Of a stretch of 64,000 nucleotides of DNA, positions 11,101 to 19,840 are shown piece after piece. Made by a program: the position numbers and the translations under genes. Each line of letters opens with the position of its first letter. Positions within the stretch are counted from its first letter, which is position 1. Source of the DNA: JAGOPY01 sp964619555 (lineage in GTDB: Bacteria; Bacteroidota; Bacteroidia; Bacteroidales; JAGOPY01); contig CAZUDV010000005.1 of the NCBI GenBank assembly GCA_964619555.1, positions 186,001 through 250,000 on the forward strand. Direction: 5' to 3'. The notes under the pieces are model-generated. The model was given only the letters and a program-made list of their open reading frames with translations, searched no databases and had not been told where the DNA came from.

Positions 11101-11851
11101 GGATGACCTGACCTTCTGCGAAGGCACGTCGGTTATGCTGGATGCAGGCACGGGATTCAGCACTTATGCCTGGAGCACGGGTGAGAACAGCGCCGTTATC
11201 ACGGTGTCTCAGCCCGGTGAATACTGGGTGCTCATTACCGATGCAAACGGTTGCTCCGGTTCCGATACGGTAGTGGTGACCATGGATCCTTTGCCCCAGG
11301 CAATCAGTGTAACGAGCGGCCCCGTGACGGTGGATAATTTCCTGAATCCTGCTTCCAATTATACCTGTGCGGAAGGCGTCAATGCCATTTCCTATGAATG
11401 GAAACTGGAGCCTGTTGAAGCCGGTATCATTTCCGGAAACCATACGTCTGCAACCGTCACCTGGACTGCAGGTTATACGGGCACTGCCGGCATCTCGGTC
11501 AGGACTGTCAATGAATGTGGCATGAGCGCTTTCTCCGGCACCTATGCGGTTTCCGTTTTCAGTTCCCAGGGGATCGAAGACCTTAAGGCCATTTCAGATA
11601 TCAGGCTCTTCCCGAATCCGAACGACGGCAACTTCGTTCTGCAACTCACTTCTGCCCGGGAACAGTCACTTCGCTTCCGCATGACAACTGCCGGCGGTGC
11701 CACCATCCTGGATAACCCGGAAACGGTCACGCGGGGGGTTTACCAGAAAAGCTTCAACCTGGGCAGCCTTCCGGCCGGAACTTACTACCTGCTGGTCCTG
11801 GATAAGGATGGAAGGCTCGTTAGCAGGCGGCAGGTGATCCTGCAACAGTGA
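8147..11851 (+). CDS. Second Asp-box (BNR, sialidase-like) secreted protein with T9SS CTD
   Basis: 1234 residues, collinear with the preceding gene: signal peptide (about 1-21), an N-terminal motif LDTRIDNLGYWKKAAERGL almost shared with its neighbour, six Asp-boxes (for example SDDQGENW, STDDGVTW, SEDGGDTW, SFDGGETW), fibronectin-like domain, GEVED domain (ending GEVEDYSI), Ig-like domain, two tandem near-repeats of about 70 residues, PKD-like domain and CTD (LFPNPNDGNF). The two genes are clearly a tandem duplication that has since diverged. A terminator and a perfect -7 element between them indicate separate transcription. Role inferred as surface glycan recognition or hydrolysis; substrate not readable. 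Confidence 0.85.
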   Translation: MRTFSLSVLSILFAIPLLLTGQAQNATEKLDTRIDNLGYWKKAAERGLTVPNPQVSVPAARYTGSEIRGLSSTTENSPDVLIISGATSQSENSVFIDPNNEDNALNSNNSTNTPGGGTTIYGANDVMTFDGGQNWDGEIQGAGGSNSGDPAALIGRNGRYYIGFINNGSGQSVARSDDQGENWATSTVANAPSGFGNLLDKNHLWIDNCPTSPYEGYLYDAWTAFGGQNDSDIEISRSTDDGVTWSTTINVSQAINAGSHSQGVNIQTGPNGEVYAIFTIYDNWPSDEDALGMARSLDGGATYESFRIIENIRGIRNTGTGKDMRVNSFPSATVDISNGPNRGNIYVVWPNVGYPGINSGNDVDVYMIRSEDGGDTWSAPIRVNQDPAGLGKKHYFPWITCDPATGTLSVIFYDDRNVGSAQCEVFCANSFDGGETWEDFKVSDVSFTPTPIPGLASSYFGDYLGIHALNGNVYPVWTDNRTGTALTYCSPYQTSTITPPTDLAADLDDETGGVQLTWQHNTSPTFDYYKIYRNLILIGTSVFPVFNDTLPNYGFYRYSVTAFYETEGESGPAMVDVQWGNAQAQVNPAIIEVFVLPEGTATQSLNLSNVGQLPLDYTSAFSVQATSNPSRAYCTGLGGCGESIQRVRFQEIDNISECDGYEDYTNLSTIVTRGQSFNITVNNSTNIYPEDICGIWVDWNQDENLTNDGTITVSGSPGTGPYTATITVPDDAKNGTTRLRIRIKRGGSMSPCGLAPNGEVEDYSINVLAWVTANPMEGTIAAGGAQDITFQLDAAGLDLGTYEANYTISSNDPDNGEIVVPVVMNVTNIALSVTADKYEVCLGGSTTLHAQGTGGSGNYTYSWTSEPAGFTSTDPDPEVTPHVTTVYTVELTDGGISLQDQVTITVRALPEISLGDDLAVCEGETAIIDAGAGYAYYLWSTGATEPSITVSQAGTYWVEVANEYGCANRDTVEFNLYTLPVVSLGDDLTFCEGTSVMLDAGTGFSTYAWSTGENSAVITVSQPGEYWVLITDANGCSGSDTVVVTMDPLPQAISVTSGPVTVDNFLNPASNYTCAEGVNAISYEWKLEPVEAGIISGNHTSATVTWTAGYTGTAGISVRTVNECGMSAFSGTYAVSVFSSQGIEDLKAISDIRLFPNPNDGNFVLQLTSAREQSLRFRMTTAGGATILDNPETVTRGVYQKSFNLGSLPAGTYYLLVLDKDGRLVSRRQVILQQ

Positions 11852-11916
11852 AGATCCATGCCATAGTTCCCAAATATTATTCGCATTTCCTGTAATATTT
11901 TCTTATATTTACAGGT

Positions 11917-12333
11917 ATGATAACCATCCTTGGGAACGTTTTCATCTTTGCTGCCGCCGCCCTGGCTTTCCTCTTCGGCCTGATCTACCTGACCCGTCCG
12001 AAGTTTATGAATTATCACAGCATGGCCATCCAGAAAAACTGGGAAGAACTGCTGCCGGAAATGCAAATCCTTATCACGGCCTTGATGAGGGCCCTGAGCA
12101 GCGGTTTCCTTTCAGTGGCAGTTGCCATTGCCATTTTGCAGATCTATTTCAATAAAAGTCATGAGGCATGGATTGCCACGACCATCCTGATCATGGGCAG
12201 TATTCTGGCCCTGGGATCAATATATGCCATGATGCTGGTCAGGATCAAGACAAAGGGAAGACCCCCTGTTCTGATCGTGTTGATCATTTTTGCCCTTATG
12301 ATCGCAGGATTTTTCTTTAACATCTTTGGGTAA
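11917..12333 (+). CDS. Small integral membrane protein of unknown function
   Basis: 138 residues with about four hydrophobic segments (near 4-25, 60-80, 85-110, 117-137) and a short soluble loop after the first (RPKFMNYHSMAIQKNWEEL). No catalytic motif is visible and I do not recognise the family. It follows the second Asp-box gene after 65 bp, with a weak promoter-like TATATTTAC only 4 bp before the start. Codon use resembles the neighbours. A function cannot be assigned. Confidence 0.6.
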   Translation: MITILGNVFIFAAAALAFLFGLIYLTRPKFMNYHSMAIQKNWEELLPEMQILITALMRALSSGFLSVAVAIAILQIYFNKSHEAWIATTILIMGSILALGSIYAMMLVRIKTKGRPPVLIVLIIFALMIAGFFFNIFG

Positions 12334-12349
12334 GATGCCGCTTTACTTG

Positions 12350-12380
12350 TTGAAAATTCATCACAGTTGACTATTTTTGA
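12350..12380 (+). promoter_or_regulatory. Promoter for the lipoprotein gene at 12420
   Basis: TTG (12350-12352), 19-bp spacer, TATTTTTGA (12372-12380). Both elements and the spacing fit the Bacteroidota housekeeping promoter. Confidence 0.5.
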
Positions 12381-12419
12381 AATTCCCTTTAACTATTGAA
12401 TTAATCTGCAATACATTCT

Positions 12420-13157
12420 ATGAAATATAAACCTTTGACATTCTTTATTTTATTAGCGCTGATATCTTTTTCCTGCAGCCAGCCCTCCGGGATGGATTTT
12501 AAAATCAGGAAAGACCTGGAAAGTTATTTCAATACGGGTATAAAAGAGGCCCAAATCTTTGGGCAAGTCGGTTTCAGCAACGCCAGGCTCCTGGAGTTGC
12601 AAAAAAGAATGACGAATGCTATAAACCAAAATTCTGCATGGTTTGAATCCTACAAAAAAGAATTCGACCTGCCCCTACCATATCATCCTAATTTTGGTCT
12701 TTCAGCAGCCGAATACACGGAACTTTTAAAGCTCTATGAAACCAATAAGCCTGAGTTGCAGAAAACCGGCACAGAAAAGATAGACGTGATCCGTAAAAAA
12801 AATAAAATTGAATTCAAAGGGAAAGGTAAACTGAAATTTCTGAACAGGTTCACTATTAATCTGAATGACAATACGATCGATTTTAACGATCAAATCCTTA
12901 AATACGTTAGCGCTGAATCTTCATCCGACACCAACCATATATTTAAAAGTGCCTGGTCTGGCTATACATACGAGTACCTGGAGCCTGAAAATGCCCTGGA
13001 AATACCAAAAAAAGATTATAGGAAACAGGATTTCAGCATTTACAGGGTAACTGTCGGCCGATTGGATTCAGGCAACAGGACCTTACTGATCATCAAAGGA
13101 CTGCAATACAAAAAGGGAAAAAAGGTTTTTGATTTCGAAGCACCTGTCCTGTTCTGA
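12420..13157 (+). CDS. Hypothetical lipoprotein
   Basis: 245 residues. The start gives a lipoprotein signal peptide ending in the lipobox ISFSC, with cysteine as residue 20, so the mature protein is probably lipid-anchored. The rest is soluble, Lys-rich and mixed alpha/beta, with no motif I recognise. It has its own promoter-like element and no tight operon partner. More AT-rich than the flanking secreted-protein genes. Real gene likely; function unknown. Confidence 0.6.
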   Translation: MKYKPLTFFILLALISFSCSQPSGMDFKIRKDLESYFNTGIKEAQIFGQVGFSNARLLELQKRMTNAINQNSAWFESYKKEFDLPLPYHPNFGLSAAEYTELLKLYETNKPELQKTGTEKIDVIRKKNKIEFKGKGKLKFLNRFTINLNDNTIDFNDQILKYVSAESSSDTNHIFKSAWSGYTYEYLEPENALEIPKKDYRKQDFSIYRVTVGRLDSGNRTLLIIKGLQYKKGKKVFDFEAPVLF

Positions 13158-13303
13158 ACATTTCCCGGACTCATTTGTTTCCTGGTAATTGTTGTACGGT
13201 TAAGCTGTAAACTGTTAAAGTGTTTTTTGCCAGACTTTTCAGTTATACAAAAGGCGGGTTTTGGAATATGAGGTTTTTGTAATCATCATTAAATACTTTA
13301 ATC

Positions 13304-13996
13304 ATGAAAATTGCAATCATTGGAACCGGTATTGTTGGCCAGACACTGGCAGCTAAATTGCATTCGCTGGGCCATGAGGTGATGATAGGCACCCGGAATA
13401 TGGCAGATGCATTAGCCAGAACGGAAAACGATCGGTACGGGAATCCCGGTTTCGGGGAATGGTATAAAAAGAATAACGGCATTAAGCTGGGTACGATCGC
13501 TGAGGCGGCAGCTTTCGGCGAGATTCTGATCAATGCGACACCGGGGGCCGATTCAGTCCATACATTCCGCAATGCCAAAGCAGCAGATCTATCCGGCAAG
13601 ATCATCCTTGATCTGGCTAATCCGCTGGACTTCAGCCAGGGAATGCCGCCACGCCTCATTCCTGCGTTGTCGAACGACAATTCCCTCGGGGAAGAACTGC
13701 AAAAGGCATTTCCGGGGGCCCGTGTCGTAAAAACCCTCAACACCATGTGGTGCGGCCTCATGGTCAATCCCGCGATGATCGGAGGAGGGGACCATACCAA
13801 TTTCGTTTGCGGAAACGATAAGGACGCCAAGGACCGGGTCAAATCCCTGCTGAGGGAATTCGGATGGCAGGAAAGTTCCCTGTTGGACCTGGGCGACATT
13901 TCAGCGTCAAGGGGCACCGAAGCTGTGCTGCCCATATGGCTCCGGCTCATGATGACCAAACAGACCGCGGCTTTCAATTTTAATATTATTGGCTGA
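13304..13996 (+). CDS. NADP oxidoreductase, F420-dependent-type dinucleotide-binding protein (COG2085)
   Basis: 230 residues, the usual length of the family. It opens with the Rossmann signature GTGIVGQTLA right after the first strand, then a GHEVMIGTRN segment; arginine after the second strand favours NADP(H). The LDLANPLDF and KTLNTMW segments are typical of COG2085. These proteins transfer hydride between NADP(H) and a second cofactor; members in bacteria without F420 act on unknown or quinone-type substrates. Nothing nearby makes F420, so the acceptor is unknown. It stands alone between the lipoprotein and the exporter. Confidence 0.8.
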   Translation: MKIAIIGTGIVGQTLAAKLHSLGHEVMIGTRNMADALARTENDRYGNPGFGEWYKKNNGIKLGTIAEAAAFGEILINATPGADSVHTFRNAKAADLSGKIILDLANPLDFSQGMPPRLIPALSNDNSLGEELQKAFPGARVVKTLNTMWCGLMVNPAMIGGGDHTNFVCGNDKDAKDRVKSLLREFGWQESSLLDLGDISASRGTEAVLPIWLRLMMTKQTAAFNFNIIG

Positions 13997-14076
13997 AAAA
14001 TCATAAAAAGCCCGCTTCTGCTCCTCCTTCATTGTAAAAAAATGGAATTTAGAATGATAGAACCGTTATAAGTTTC

Positions 14077-14085
14077 TATTTTTGC
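14077..14085 (+). promoter_or_regulatory. -7 element upstream of the MMPL exporter operon
   Basis: TATTTTTGC matches TAnnTTTGC exactly, 33 bp before the ATG at 14119. No convincing -33 element. Confidence 0.5.
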
Positions 14086-14118
14086 ACAAATCTTTTTTTT
14101 CCGCGAGAATTTCACAGC

Positions 14119-16404
14119 ATGGAGAATCTAGCCAGGGCGATCGTTAAATTCAGGTGGGTCATCATTGTAGCCGTCATAGCTCTGACCGGCTTTCTGGGAT
14201 ATCAGATCAAAGACCTCAGGATCAATTCGGATGTTATCAGTTCATTACCGGATGACGACCCGGACGCATCCCTGTTGAAGCTGGTCGGCGAGAATTTCGG
14301 CGGCAACCGCATCGGTATGGTGATCCTGGAAACGGACAATGTCTTCAAAACAGAAGTGCTGGAGCATGTCCGGATGATCACCGATACGATCAGGTTGATG
14401 GATGGGATCTCCTCGGTCACCAGCCTGACGAACATCATCGATATAAAAAACGGTGAGGATGGCCTTGAAGTGGGAAAGCTCGTGGATGAATACGATCTGC
14501 CGGATTCGCCGGAAGAATTGTCGGCGCTGAGGGAAAAGGCGCTTTCCAAAGAGATGTACCGGGGCGCTATCGTATCAGCGGATGGAACGGCCACGATCGT
14601 TATCTTCACCCTGCTCGATTCGGCCAATGTCGAAACGGTTTCCAGGGCCGTGATCGACAAAACCAGGGCTTTCAACCTGCCGGAAACACTCTACTACGCC
14701 GGATCTCCCATGATGGTTTCAGCTATCTCCGACCTCATATCAGCGGATTTGTACAAGCTGATCCCCATTTCGTTCCTGGTCATTGCCCTGGCATTATATT
14801 TAGGCTTCAAAACCAAAAGAGGGGTCATCCTTCCTTTAATGACCAGCGGAATCGCCATTATCTGGACCATTGGATCGATGGCATTGTTCGGTTACGAAAT
14901 GACCATGATCTCCAACAACATACCGATCCTGTTGCTGGCCGTTGGCAGTGCCTACACCATCCATGTGCTCAACCGAATCGATGAACTGCAGTCGAAAGAT
15001 ACTGAACGGAAACAAGTACTCGTGACGGCCCTCACTCATCTTTTCATACCGGTACTCCTCGCAGCCGTTACCACAATGGTCGGTTTTATATCATTTATCT
15101 TCGGCTCCTACCTGACCATGATCATGGATTTCGGTATTTTTACAGCCCTGGGAACCTTCTTTTCACTGGTTTTGGCCATATTCTTCGTGCCGGCCATATC
15201 CTACCTTCTCCCGGTACCGAAAAAGCATCAGAATACCATGGATGGCAAACCCAGAAAGACTTTCCTTACGCACTATATTTTATCTCCGCTGAATGAACTG
15301 CTGTTCAAACATCCCAAGTATATCCTCACAACCTGGGCTGTCCTGATCGTTGTAAGCTTAATGGGCACTTTTCTCATTCAGAGAAATGTGAATATCCAGG
15401 ACTACTTCAAGGCGGGTAACCCTGCCCGGGTCGGGGAACAGATCATGGAGCAGAAATTCGGCGGGTCTAAACCGGTATTTGTAGTATTCAAGGGGGATAT
15501 GCAGGATCCGGAAGTATTGAAGACCATGCTCCGGACCGAGGAATACATGAAACAAAGCCCGGATATCATGACCACCCAATCGATCGCCGATCTTATTTCC
15601 CAGATCGCAGAGGGGCTTGGAGAAGGCGCAGGGATCCCGGACGACCGGGACAAAGTAGAACAGATGTGGTTCCTGATCGATGGCAACGAAATGCTTGACC
15701 GGATGGTTTCCGGTGATTTGACCGAAGGTGTCATCATTTCCAAGTTTATTTCCCCCGAGAATAAAAATAAGAAGGAATTCAGGGATTACATGCAGAAGTT
15801 CATCGACGAGAATTCGACGGAAGATTGCCAGATCAGCATGACCGGAATGCCGTTCATCGACCTGACGATGAACGACAGCCTGATGAAAAGCCAGGTGGGC
15901 AGCCTGACCATAGCGATCATTTTTGCCCTGGTGATCGTAGCCTGGATATTGCGGTCATTCCGGAAAGGAATCTTCGCCACAATTCCCATCATGGCAGCCA
16001 TCATTATCCTTTTCGGTGTCATGGGCTTTTCAGGCATCCCTCTTAACATCGCAACCGTACTGGTTGCCAGCGTAGTGCTCGGCATCGGCATTGACTATTC
16101 CATCCATGTCATCACGAACTTTAATTACTGGATTGAAAGCGGGGAAGACATCAACCATGCCCTTGGCGACACCATCATGATCAGTGGCAAAGCCATTGTC
16201 ATCAATGTCGTTTCAGTTACGGCAGGATTTTTGGTGTTATTATTTTCCGAGATGGTACCGCTGCAATATTTCGGATTTCTCATCGGTTTAAGCATGATCA
16301 GCTCCAGCCTGGGGGCCCTGACGCTGCTTCCTGTGATCCTGATCCTGATAAACCGAAGGAGGAAATTTACCAGCAGTTATTTAAATCAATCTGATTCCCA
16401 ATGA
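14119..16404 (+). CDS. MMPL/RND-superfamily exporter
   Basis: 761 residues with the two-fold RND layout. An N-terminal membrane helix (about 12-30) precedes a large periplasmic domain, then a bundle of helices from about 206 to 370; a helix near 395-415 precedes a second periplasmic domain and a bundle from about 595 to 750. The GIGIDYSIHVITNF segment in the second half is typical of MMPL/COG1033 proteins. It works as a proton-driven inner-membrane exporter, in this subgroup probably of lipids or lipoproteins. The stop overlaps the start of the LolA-like gene (ATGA at 16401-16404), so the two are translationally coupled and likely functional partners. Confidence 0.87.
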   Translation: MENLARAIVKFRWVIIVAVIALTGFLGYQIKDLRINSDVISSLPDDDPDASLLKLVGENFGGNRIGMVILETDNVFKTEVLEHVRMITDTIRLMDGISSVTSLTNIIDIKNGEDGLEVGKLVDEYDLPDSPEELSALREKALSKEMYRGAIVSADGTATIVIFTLLDSANVETVSRAVIDKTRAFNLPETLYYAGSPMMVSAISDLISADLYKLIPISFLVIALALYLGFKTKRGVILPLMTSGIAIIWTIGSMALFGYEMTMISNNIPILLLAVGSAYTIHVLNRIDELQSKDTERKQVLVTALTHLFIPVLLAAVTTMVGFISFIFGSYLTMIMDFGIFTALGTFFSLVLAIFFVPAISYLLPVPKKHQNTMDGKPRKTFLTHYILSPLNELLFKHPKYILTTWAVLIVVSLMGTFLIQRNVNIQDYFKAGNPARVGEQIMEQKFGGSKPVFVVFKGDMQDPEVLKTMLRTEEYMKQSPDIMTTQSIADLISQIAEGLGEGAGIPDDRDKVEQMWFLIDGNEMLDRMVSGDLTEGVIISKFISPENKNKKEFRDYMQKFIDENSTEDCQISMTGMPFIDLTMNDSLMKSQVGSLTIAIIFALVIVAWILRSFRKGIFATIPIMAAIIILFGVMGFSGIPLNIATVLVASVVLGIGIDYSIHVITNFNYWIESGEDINHALGDTIMISGKAIVINVVSVTAGFLVLLFSEMVPLQYFGFLIGLSMISSSLGALTLLPVILILINRRRKFTSSYLNQSDSQ

Positions 16405-17138
16405 AAAGACTTTTTATAATTTCTATTGCCTCATTCCTCTTAGTAATCCTCAACATAAATGAATCTGTTGCCCAGGACGGTGCGGACCTGCTGAAAAAGA
16501 TGGACAATGTCATCTTCGCTCCAAAAGATAAACAAGCCAAAGTAAAGATCGTCGTCGTCAATAATTCCAAAGACGATAAGATCCGCGAAGCAGTTTTATA
16601 TCAGAAAGGTTCCGAAAAGAAAATCTACCGGTATACCAAACCGGAATCCCAGGCCGGGGTGGCAACGCTGACCCTTCCCGGGGACATCATGTGGCTGTAT
16701 ATGCCGGCATTCGAAAAACCCAAAAAGATCTCCCTTTTAGCCAAGAGCCAGGCTTTTACCGGTACCGATTTCGCTTATGAAGATATGCCCACGCAGCCTT
16801 ATTTACTTCGGTATAAACCCCAGTTCCTTAAAACAGAGAGCAATACGCATTTCATCGAACTGGTCCCGCTGTCGGATAAATCCAACTATTCCAAACTCAT
16901 CGCCATCATCGATAAAACCAACTACTACCCTGTCAAAATAGAGTATTACGGTAAATCCGGCTCAAAGGACAAAGAAGCCGTTTATAAATACTCCAAAGTG
17001 AACGGTTACTGGAATGCCGACGAAGTCGTCATGTCAGACCTGAAAAAGAAGTCATCCACCTCCATCACAATGACAGAAGTGAAATTCGACCAGGGCCTGC
17101 CGGACGATATGTTTACCGTGGAAAAGTTCTATAAATAA
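16401..17138 (+). CDS. LolA-like outer-membrane lipoprotein-sorting protein
   Basis: 245 residues with a signal peptide (about 1-24, ending VAQ). The body fits the LolA/LppX-like half-barrel: repeated strands such as KKIYRYTKPESQAGVATL and GDIMWLYMPAFEKPKKI, and a C-terminal MTEVKFDQGLPDDMFTVEKF, diagnostic of COG2834-like proteins. These carry lipids or lipoproteins across the periplasm. The 4-bp overlap with the MMPL exporter suggests that the exporter hands hydrophobic cargo to this carrier. The following 250 bp to the next C25 gene contain no gene I can support. Confidence 0.82.
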   Translation: MKRLFIISIASFLLVILNINESVAQDGADLLKKMDNVIFAPKDKQAKVKIVVVNNSKDDKIREAVLYQKGSEKKIYRYTKPESQAGVATLTLPGDIMWLYMPAFEKPKKISLLAKSQAFTGTDFAYEDMPTQPYLLRYKPQFLKTESNTHFIELVPLSDKSNYSKLIAIIDKTNYYPVKIEYYGKSGSKDKEAVYKYSKVNGYWNADEVVMSDLKKKSSTSITMTEVKFDQGLPDDMFTVEKFYK

Positions 17139-17391
17139 ATAGTCCGGGCCTTCCCTTTGTCGGAACGGGCGGATAAAGGGTTCCGAAGGAATTTTGGGTT
17201 TCCGGCATCGGGTTTCTGTTTAAATTGTTTCTAAATTAGGTTGCAGACCTTTTATTTGTGACTTCAATAACCTGAAGATAAGCAGGAAAAGGGTAATATT
17301 GTATGCAGCTTTCCCCGGAGTATTTTCCCCGAAAGGTGTGATCGACAATCTAAGTTTTAAAAATCATCACATTAATTTTTTACCGTCCACG

Positions 17392-19728
17392 ATGAAAAAA
17401 TTAACCCTTCTCTTTTGTATGGCGGTTTTCACTGTCCATTCATTTGCCGGCCAGTTGGTATACACCTATTATTTCGAATCCCCTGCAATCGTTCCAGCCG
17501 GTGATTACCAGGTTATCTCCTTTGAAAACACCTATCTGACAGGAAAAACCGGTGAACCTTCGCTGCCCTACCAGGGCATCAGGCTGCTCCTGCCACCCGG
17601 TGAAGAAGCTGTTGCCGTTCATTACTCCTTCCTTGATGAAACACAGGTGGAGGAAAATGTACTTTTGTATCCCCACCAGCCTTCGAGGCCACTTTCAGAA
17701 GGTCCTGACGGGATATTCCACCAGAATATGGCCGTTTACCGGTCCATGGGATCCTATCCGGCTTGTCCCCGGGGAGAATTCTCCACACACTTCATGAACG
17801 GCCACTCGGTATTGCTTTCCACATTCACCCCGGTAACGTACATCCCCCTTACCGGTCAAATATCCTACTTCAAAAAAGTCACCGTCACCGTAACCACCAG
17901 CCACACCCAGCGGGCAACCAGGGCAGCAGGGAACTTGAACTTTTCAGCGGGAACCAGTAACAGGATCAGGTCATTCGTACAGAACAGCGATATGCTTCGC
18001 CTCTATCCCGCTGAACAAAAACGGGATAACGGTTACCAGGTCCTGATCGTTGCACCGCAGGTTTTCCAGATCACGCTGCAGCAAATGCAGGCTCTTTACC
18101 TGGTACGCGGTTTGAAGTCGGAAATCGTTACTACTGAATATATCAATACCAACACCTCCGGCCAGGATCTTCCCGAGAAGATCCGGAATTACATCATCCA
18201 GGAATACCAGCAAAACGGCATCGAATATGTGCTCCTTGGAGGCGATACCGAACATGTTCCCTTCCGTGGCTTTTATTGCTATGTGCAGTCGGGGTGGGGA
18301 TACGAGGACAACAACATCCCTTCCGATGTCTATTATTCAGCTCTTGATGGCAACTGGAATACGGACGGCGACGGTTCATGGGGAGAAATCGGCGAAGATG
18401 ACCTGTTACCGGATGTGGCGGTGGCACGCTTCCCCGCCAGCACGGCAGACCAATTACAAAAGCTGATAACCAAAACCACGCGTTACCAGGACCAGCCTGT
18501 GACCGGGGAATTGCGGAACCCCCTGATGGCCGGAGAAGAGCTCTATTCAGACCCGCTGACATACGGGGAAGATTACCTGGAATTGCTGATAGGATGGCAT
18601 GACGATAACGGTTACACCACTGATGGCATACCGGAAAACCATAACTTCCAGAAGATGTACGATCACCTGGAATATTGGGGCGGAAATGATCTGATCGCCG
18701 CCGTTAACCAGGGCAGGAGCTTCATCCATCATTCAGGCCATGCCAACCAGACCTATGTCATGAGGCTGGATATATCGGAGATTAATAACAGTACATTCTC
18801 CCAGGTAGACGGAACCAACCACAACTATTCCCTGGTCTATACCCATGGTTGTCTATGCGGGGCATTTGACGAAAATGACTGCATCGGTGAGGCCATGGTG
18901 CTGATCGATCATTTCGCCGTAGCCGGCGCTTTCAACTCCCGGTACGGATGGTTCAACGAAGGACAGACGGAAGGCCCATCGGCCCATCTCCACCGTGAAT
19001 TCGTGGATGCCTTGTACACCGACAGGGAAAACCATATCGGCACGGCGCACATGATCTCCAAGATAGAAGCTTCCACCTGGGTCAATGCCCCGGGACAATG
19101 GGAAGAAGGAGCGCTTCGCTGGTGTTTTTACTGCTGCAATTTCTTCGGCGACCCGGTCCTTCGGGTTTGGACCGATGAACCCATGGAAATCGAAACGACC
19201 TATCCCGAAGAGGTATTGGCATCGACCACATCCGTGCCCGTTACCGTTACCACTAATGGCCAGCCTGTGAGCGGGGATGACTGCGTTGTTATGGGTGACG
19301 GCGAAATGCTTGGGTTGGCTGTTACGGATGCCGGCGGACAGGCCGTCATCGATGTCCCCGGAGGATTTGCAGGCATCAGTTCGGCCGAGCTGGTCGTATC
19401 AGGCTATAACTGCCTTCCCCACCACTATCCCCTCTCCATCCAGGTTGGGCTGTCCGAGCTGACCCGGCAGGATATTTCTATCTCCAACCACCCGAATCCT
19501 TTCCGAGAGGAAACAAAACTCCTCATCAAATCTGAAAATACCCTCGCAGCTGAGATCATTCTTTATCTTTCAAACGGCCAAGAGGCCTGGAGAAAAGGAA
19601 TCGTCTTAAATAAAGGGGAAAATTACCTGAACCCGGATATCACTCATCTTCCTGAAGGCATGATCGTGGTGGAACTCATTACCGGCAACCAGGTAATGCA
19701 TCACAAAATGATCAGGATCTCAAAATAA
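17392..19728 (+). CDS. C25-family cysteine peptidase, short form, with T9SS CTD
   Basis: I start it at ATG 17392, which gives a clean signal peptide (MKKLTLLFCMAVFTVHSFAG); the frame is open 31 codons further upstream but that extension lacks signal-peptide character. 778 residues. The propeptide reaches to about 210. The likely catalytic His is His450 (HHSGHAN) and the likely Cys is Cys487 in HGCLCGAFD, a 37-residue spacing against 32-33 in the other copies. After the peptidase there is only one Ig-like domain before the CTD (SNHPNPFREETKL), so it lacks the long stalk. It is the most divergent C25 member here; the extra cysteines around the active site make the catalytic Cys less certain. 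Confidence 0.82.
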   Translation: MKKLTLLFCMAVFTVHSFAGQLVYTYYFESPAIVPAGDYQVISFENTYLTGKTGEPSLPYQGIRLLLPPGEEAVAVHYSFLDETQVEENVLLYPHQPSRPLSEGPDGIFHQNMAVYRSMGSYPACPRGEFSTHFMNGHSVLLSTFTPVTYIPLTGQISYFKKVTVTVTTSHTQRATRAAGNLNFSAGTSNRIRSFVQNSDMLRLYPAEQKRDNGYQVLIVAPQVFQITLQQMQALYLVRGLKSEIVTTEYINTNTSGQDLPEKIRNYIIQEYQQNGIEYVLLGGDTEHVPFRGFYCYVQSGWGYEDNNIPSDVYYSALDGNWNTDGDGSWGEIGEDDLLPDVAVARFPASTADQLQKLITKTTRYQDQPVTGELRNPLMAGEELYSDPLTYGEDYLELLIGWHDDNGYTTDGIPENHNFQKMYDHLEYWGGNDLIAAVNQGRSFIHHSGHANQTYVMRLDISEINNSTFSQVDGTNHNYSLVYTHGCLCGAFDENDCIGEAMVLIDHFAVAGAFNSRYGWFNEGQTEGPSAHLHREFVDALYTDRENHIGTAHMISKIEASTWVNAPGQWEEGALRWCFYCCNFFGDPVLRVWTDEPMEIETTYPEEVLASTTSVPVTVTTNGQPVSGDDCVVMGDGEMLGLAVTDAGGQAVIDVPGGFAGISSAELVVSGYNCLPHHYPLSIQVGLSELTRQDISISNHPNPFREETKLLIKSENTLAAEIILYLSNGQEAWRKGIVLNKGENYLNPDITHLPEGMIVVELITGNQVMHHKMIRISK

Positions 19729-19763
19729 TTATCATTTGATATGTAAATTCTTCTTTTTGTATA

Positions 19764-19772
19764 TAAATTTGT
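19764..19772 (+). promoter_or_regulatory. -7 element upstream of the 19841 C25 gene
   Basis: TAAATTTGT matches TAnnTTTG; the leader would be about 60 nt. A TTTG at 19735-19738 is 25 bp upstream, somewhat far. Confidence 0.4.
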
Positions 19773-19840
19773 AATCATCCGTTCAGATAAATTTAGTTAT
19801 ATATCTGATATTCAGTATCATAAATACAAAATCACGCTTT

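Noticed and set aside
4311..11851. Naming the two Asp-box genes as sialidases (nanH)
   Set aside because: Asp-boxes are clear, but the catalytic Arg triad, Tyr/Glu pair and RIP motif were not identified, so the activity is left open.
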